A program made the translations under genes and the position numbers. From CADAWZ01 sp045114665 (GTDB lineage: Bacteria; Vulcanimicrobiota; CADAWZ01): a stretch of DNA of 5,440 bases. Location: NCBI GenBank assembly GCA_045114665.1, contig JBGUKW010000127.1:1-5440 (forward strand). The letters are read 5' to 3'. Each line of letters starts with the position of its first letter. Position 1 is the stretch's first letter. A model generated the notes under the pieces. The model did not search any database, had not been told where the DNA came from, and saw nothing but the letters and a program-made list of their open reading frames with translations. Below, in pieces: positions 4,752-5,440 of the stretch.

Positions 4752-5036
4752 ATGATTACAAATGTTCAGGAATGTATTAAACCGATTTCCTATGTAAAAA
4801 CAAACGCTGCAGACATGATGAATTTTGTAAATGACAAAAAAGAACCGTTGATTATTACACAAAACGGTGAATCAAGAGCAGTATTAATTGATGTTGAATC
4901 ATACCAGGAAATGAAGGATGCATTCAATTTGTTGAAAATCATTCAATTCTCTGAAATGGATGTACAGGCTGGAAGAACAAAACCTGCAAAAGAAGTTTTT
5001 TCAAATTTAAGAAGGAAGTACAATCTTGAAAAATGA
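4752..5036 (+). CDS. Phd/YefM-family antitoxin
   Basis: 94 residues, with a strong GGAGG Shine-Dalgarno (4742-4746) 5 nt before ATG 4752. The Phd/YefM fold is shown by PISYVKTNAADMMNFV (residues 11-26), then EPLIITQNGESRAVLIDVESY (31-51), the family's 'I.ITQNG...AVL....Y' core for dimerisation and DNA binding. Residues from about 60 to 94, ending RRKYNLEK, form the toxin-binding tail. It neutralises the toxin encoded directly downstream and, as in related systems, probably represses the operon by binding the promoter region, with the toxin as co-repressor. Its 3' end overlaps the toxin start by 11 nt. The pair looks intact, unlike the three antitoxin-like genes before it. Confidence 0.92.
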   Translation: MITNVQECIKPISYVKTNAADMMNFVNDKKEPLIITQNGESRAVLIDVESYQEMKDAFNLLKIIQFSEMDVQAGRTKPAKEVFSNLRRKYNLEK

Positions 5037-5376
5037 AAAAATTGAAGAAATTATAGTTTCAGAATTTGCCGAAGCAGATTTGGATGAAATTGCTGCTTAT
5101 CATTATTCTAGAAGTCCAAATTACGTTGAAAGAATAATTTCAGAATTTGAAGAAAATGTAGAGTCTCTCCAGAAACATCCTAAAAGCGGAAGAACTGTTC
5201 CCGAATTGGAACGTCAGGGTATAACAAAATACAGAGAATTGATTCAAGAATACTATAGAATCATTTATGAAATCTCTGGAAACAAAATAATAGTTCACAC
5301 AATAATAGACGGTCGAAGAAATTTTGAAGAAATAATAATTTCAAATTTATCTCGATATTATGGTAACAAAAAATAA
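5026..5376 (+). CDS. RelE/ParE-family toxin
   Basis: 116 residues. The start is TTG 5026: AAGGAAG (5012-5018) lies 7 nt before it, and the nearby ATG at 5033 is out of frame. The protein has the RelE/ParE order of elements: ADLDEIAAYHYSRS (17-30, first helix), SEFEENVESLQKHPKSGR (39-56, second helix and the 'P..G' turn), then the strands KYRELIQEYYRIIYEI (68-83) and IIVHTIIDGRRNF (88-100). Y69-R70-E71-L72, Y77-R78-I79 and the D-G-R-R motif are the family's typical conserved positions. RelE members cut mRNA on the ribosome while ParE members poison gyrase; the sequence does not settle which. Overlap with the antitoxin gene and the weak TTG start should keep toxin below antitoxin. Confidence 0.92.
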   Translation: MKNEKIEEIIVSEFAEADLDEIAAYHYSRSPNYVERIISEFEENVESLQKHPKSGRTVPELERQGITKYRELIQEYYRIIYEISGNKIIVHTIIDGRRNFEEIIISNLSRYYGNKK

Positions 5377-5383
5377 TCTTAAA

Positions 5384-5440
5384 CCGGGGGCGTTGCGGGG
5401 GACACCCCGGCTGGGTGGGGTAGCGTAAGACCGCGAAGCG
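5384..5440. repeat. GC-rich hairpin-forming intergenic repeat (truncated by window edge)
   Basis: An abrupt GC-rich block after the toxin gene. CCGGGG (5384-5389) can pair with CCCCGG (5405-5410). Alternatively CGGGG (5396-5400) pairs with CCCCG (5405-5409) around a GACA tetraloop. A small CGC-gaa-GCG stem ends the block. There is no T-run after it within the window, so it is not an obvious intrinsic terminator. Its composition contrasts strongly with the AT-rich genes around it, as expected of a dispersed repeat or cassette boundary; no second copy lies in this window. Confidence 0.45.

Noticed and set aside
5361..5400. A second attC beginning at GGTAACAAAAAATAA near the toxin stop
   Set aside because: No complementary GTTACC arm is visible before the window ends, so it cannot be supported.
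1..5440. CRISPR array, tRNA or rRNA
   Set aside because: No regularly spaced repeats and no tRNA or rRNA-like sequence were seen on either strand.

Overview
The window is AT-rich DNA with strong GGAGG ribosome binding sites. I infer a host-associated Treponema (spirochaete) or close relative from three things: base composition and protein style, a run of small toxin-antitoxin genes, and an integron-type attC site next to a 'GTTATGTGGACGCCCGC' repeat. Chromosomal integrons are established in this genus. The species cannot be named from the sequence.

Layout. (a) 1-1085 is the C-terminal part of a glycogen/starch phosphorylase gene (glgP), running in from the left edge. (b) 1138-1329 is a broken IS66-family remnant: an end-like GTAAGCG motif and the N-terminal part of TnpB (IS66 Orf2). 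(c) 1335-1598, minus strand, encodes a small DUF2442 protein. (d) 1860-2735 is a two-gene unit: a cysteine-rich protein of unknown function, then a GNAT acetyltransferase gene broken by an apparent 1-nt frameshift close to its start. (e) 2736-3080 has no convincing gene; it holds the first copy of a 28-bp repeat and the leader of the next gene. (f) 3081-3914 encodes a compact RNase III with a C-terminal dsRNA-binding domain. Its stop codon lies directly against a well-formed attC site (3915-3979), followed by the second copy of the 28-bp repeat. (g) 3975-4721 is a string of small antitoxin-like genes whose toxins are missing or reduced to a stub. (h) 4752-5376 is an intact Phd/YefM antitoxin and RelE/ParE toxin pair. 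(i) 5384-5440 is a GC-rich hairpin-forming repeat cut by the right edge.

Interpretation. The left part (a-d) looks like ordinary chromosome with scars of transposition and decay. From about 2834 rightwards the DNA looks like an integron cassette zone or a CALIN (attC sites without a nearby integrase): no integrase is present here. The most interesting object is the RNase III gene packaged as an apparent cassette of about 1.14 kb between two identical 28-bp repeats, with an attC immediately after its stop codon. Mobile, cassette-borne dsRNA nucleases are unusual cargo. The toxin-antitoxin genes that follow fit the known enrichment of such modules in chromosomal integron arrays, where they are thought to stabilise the array.
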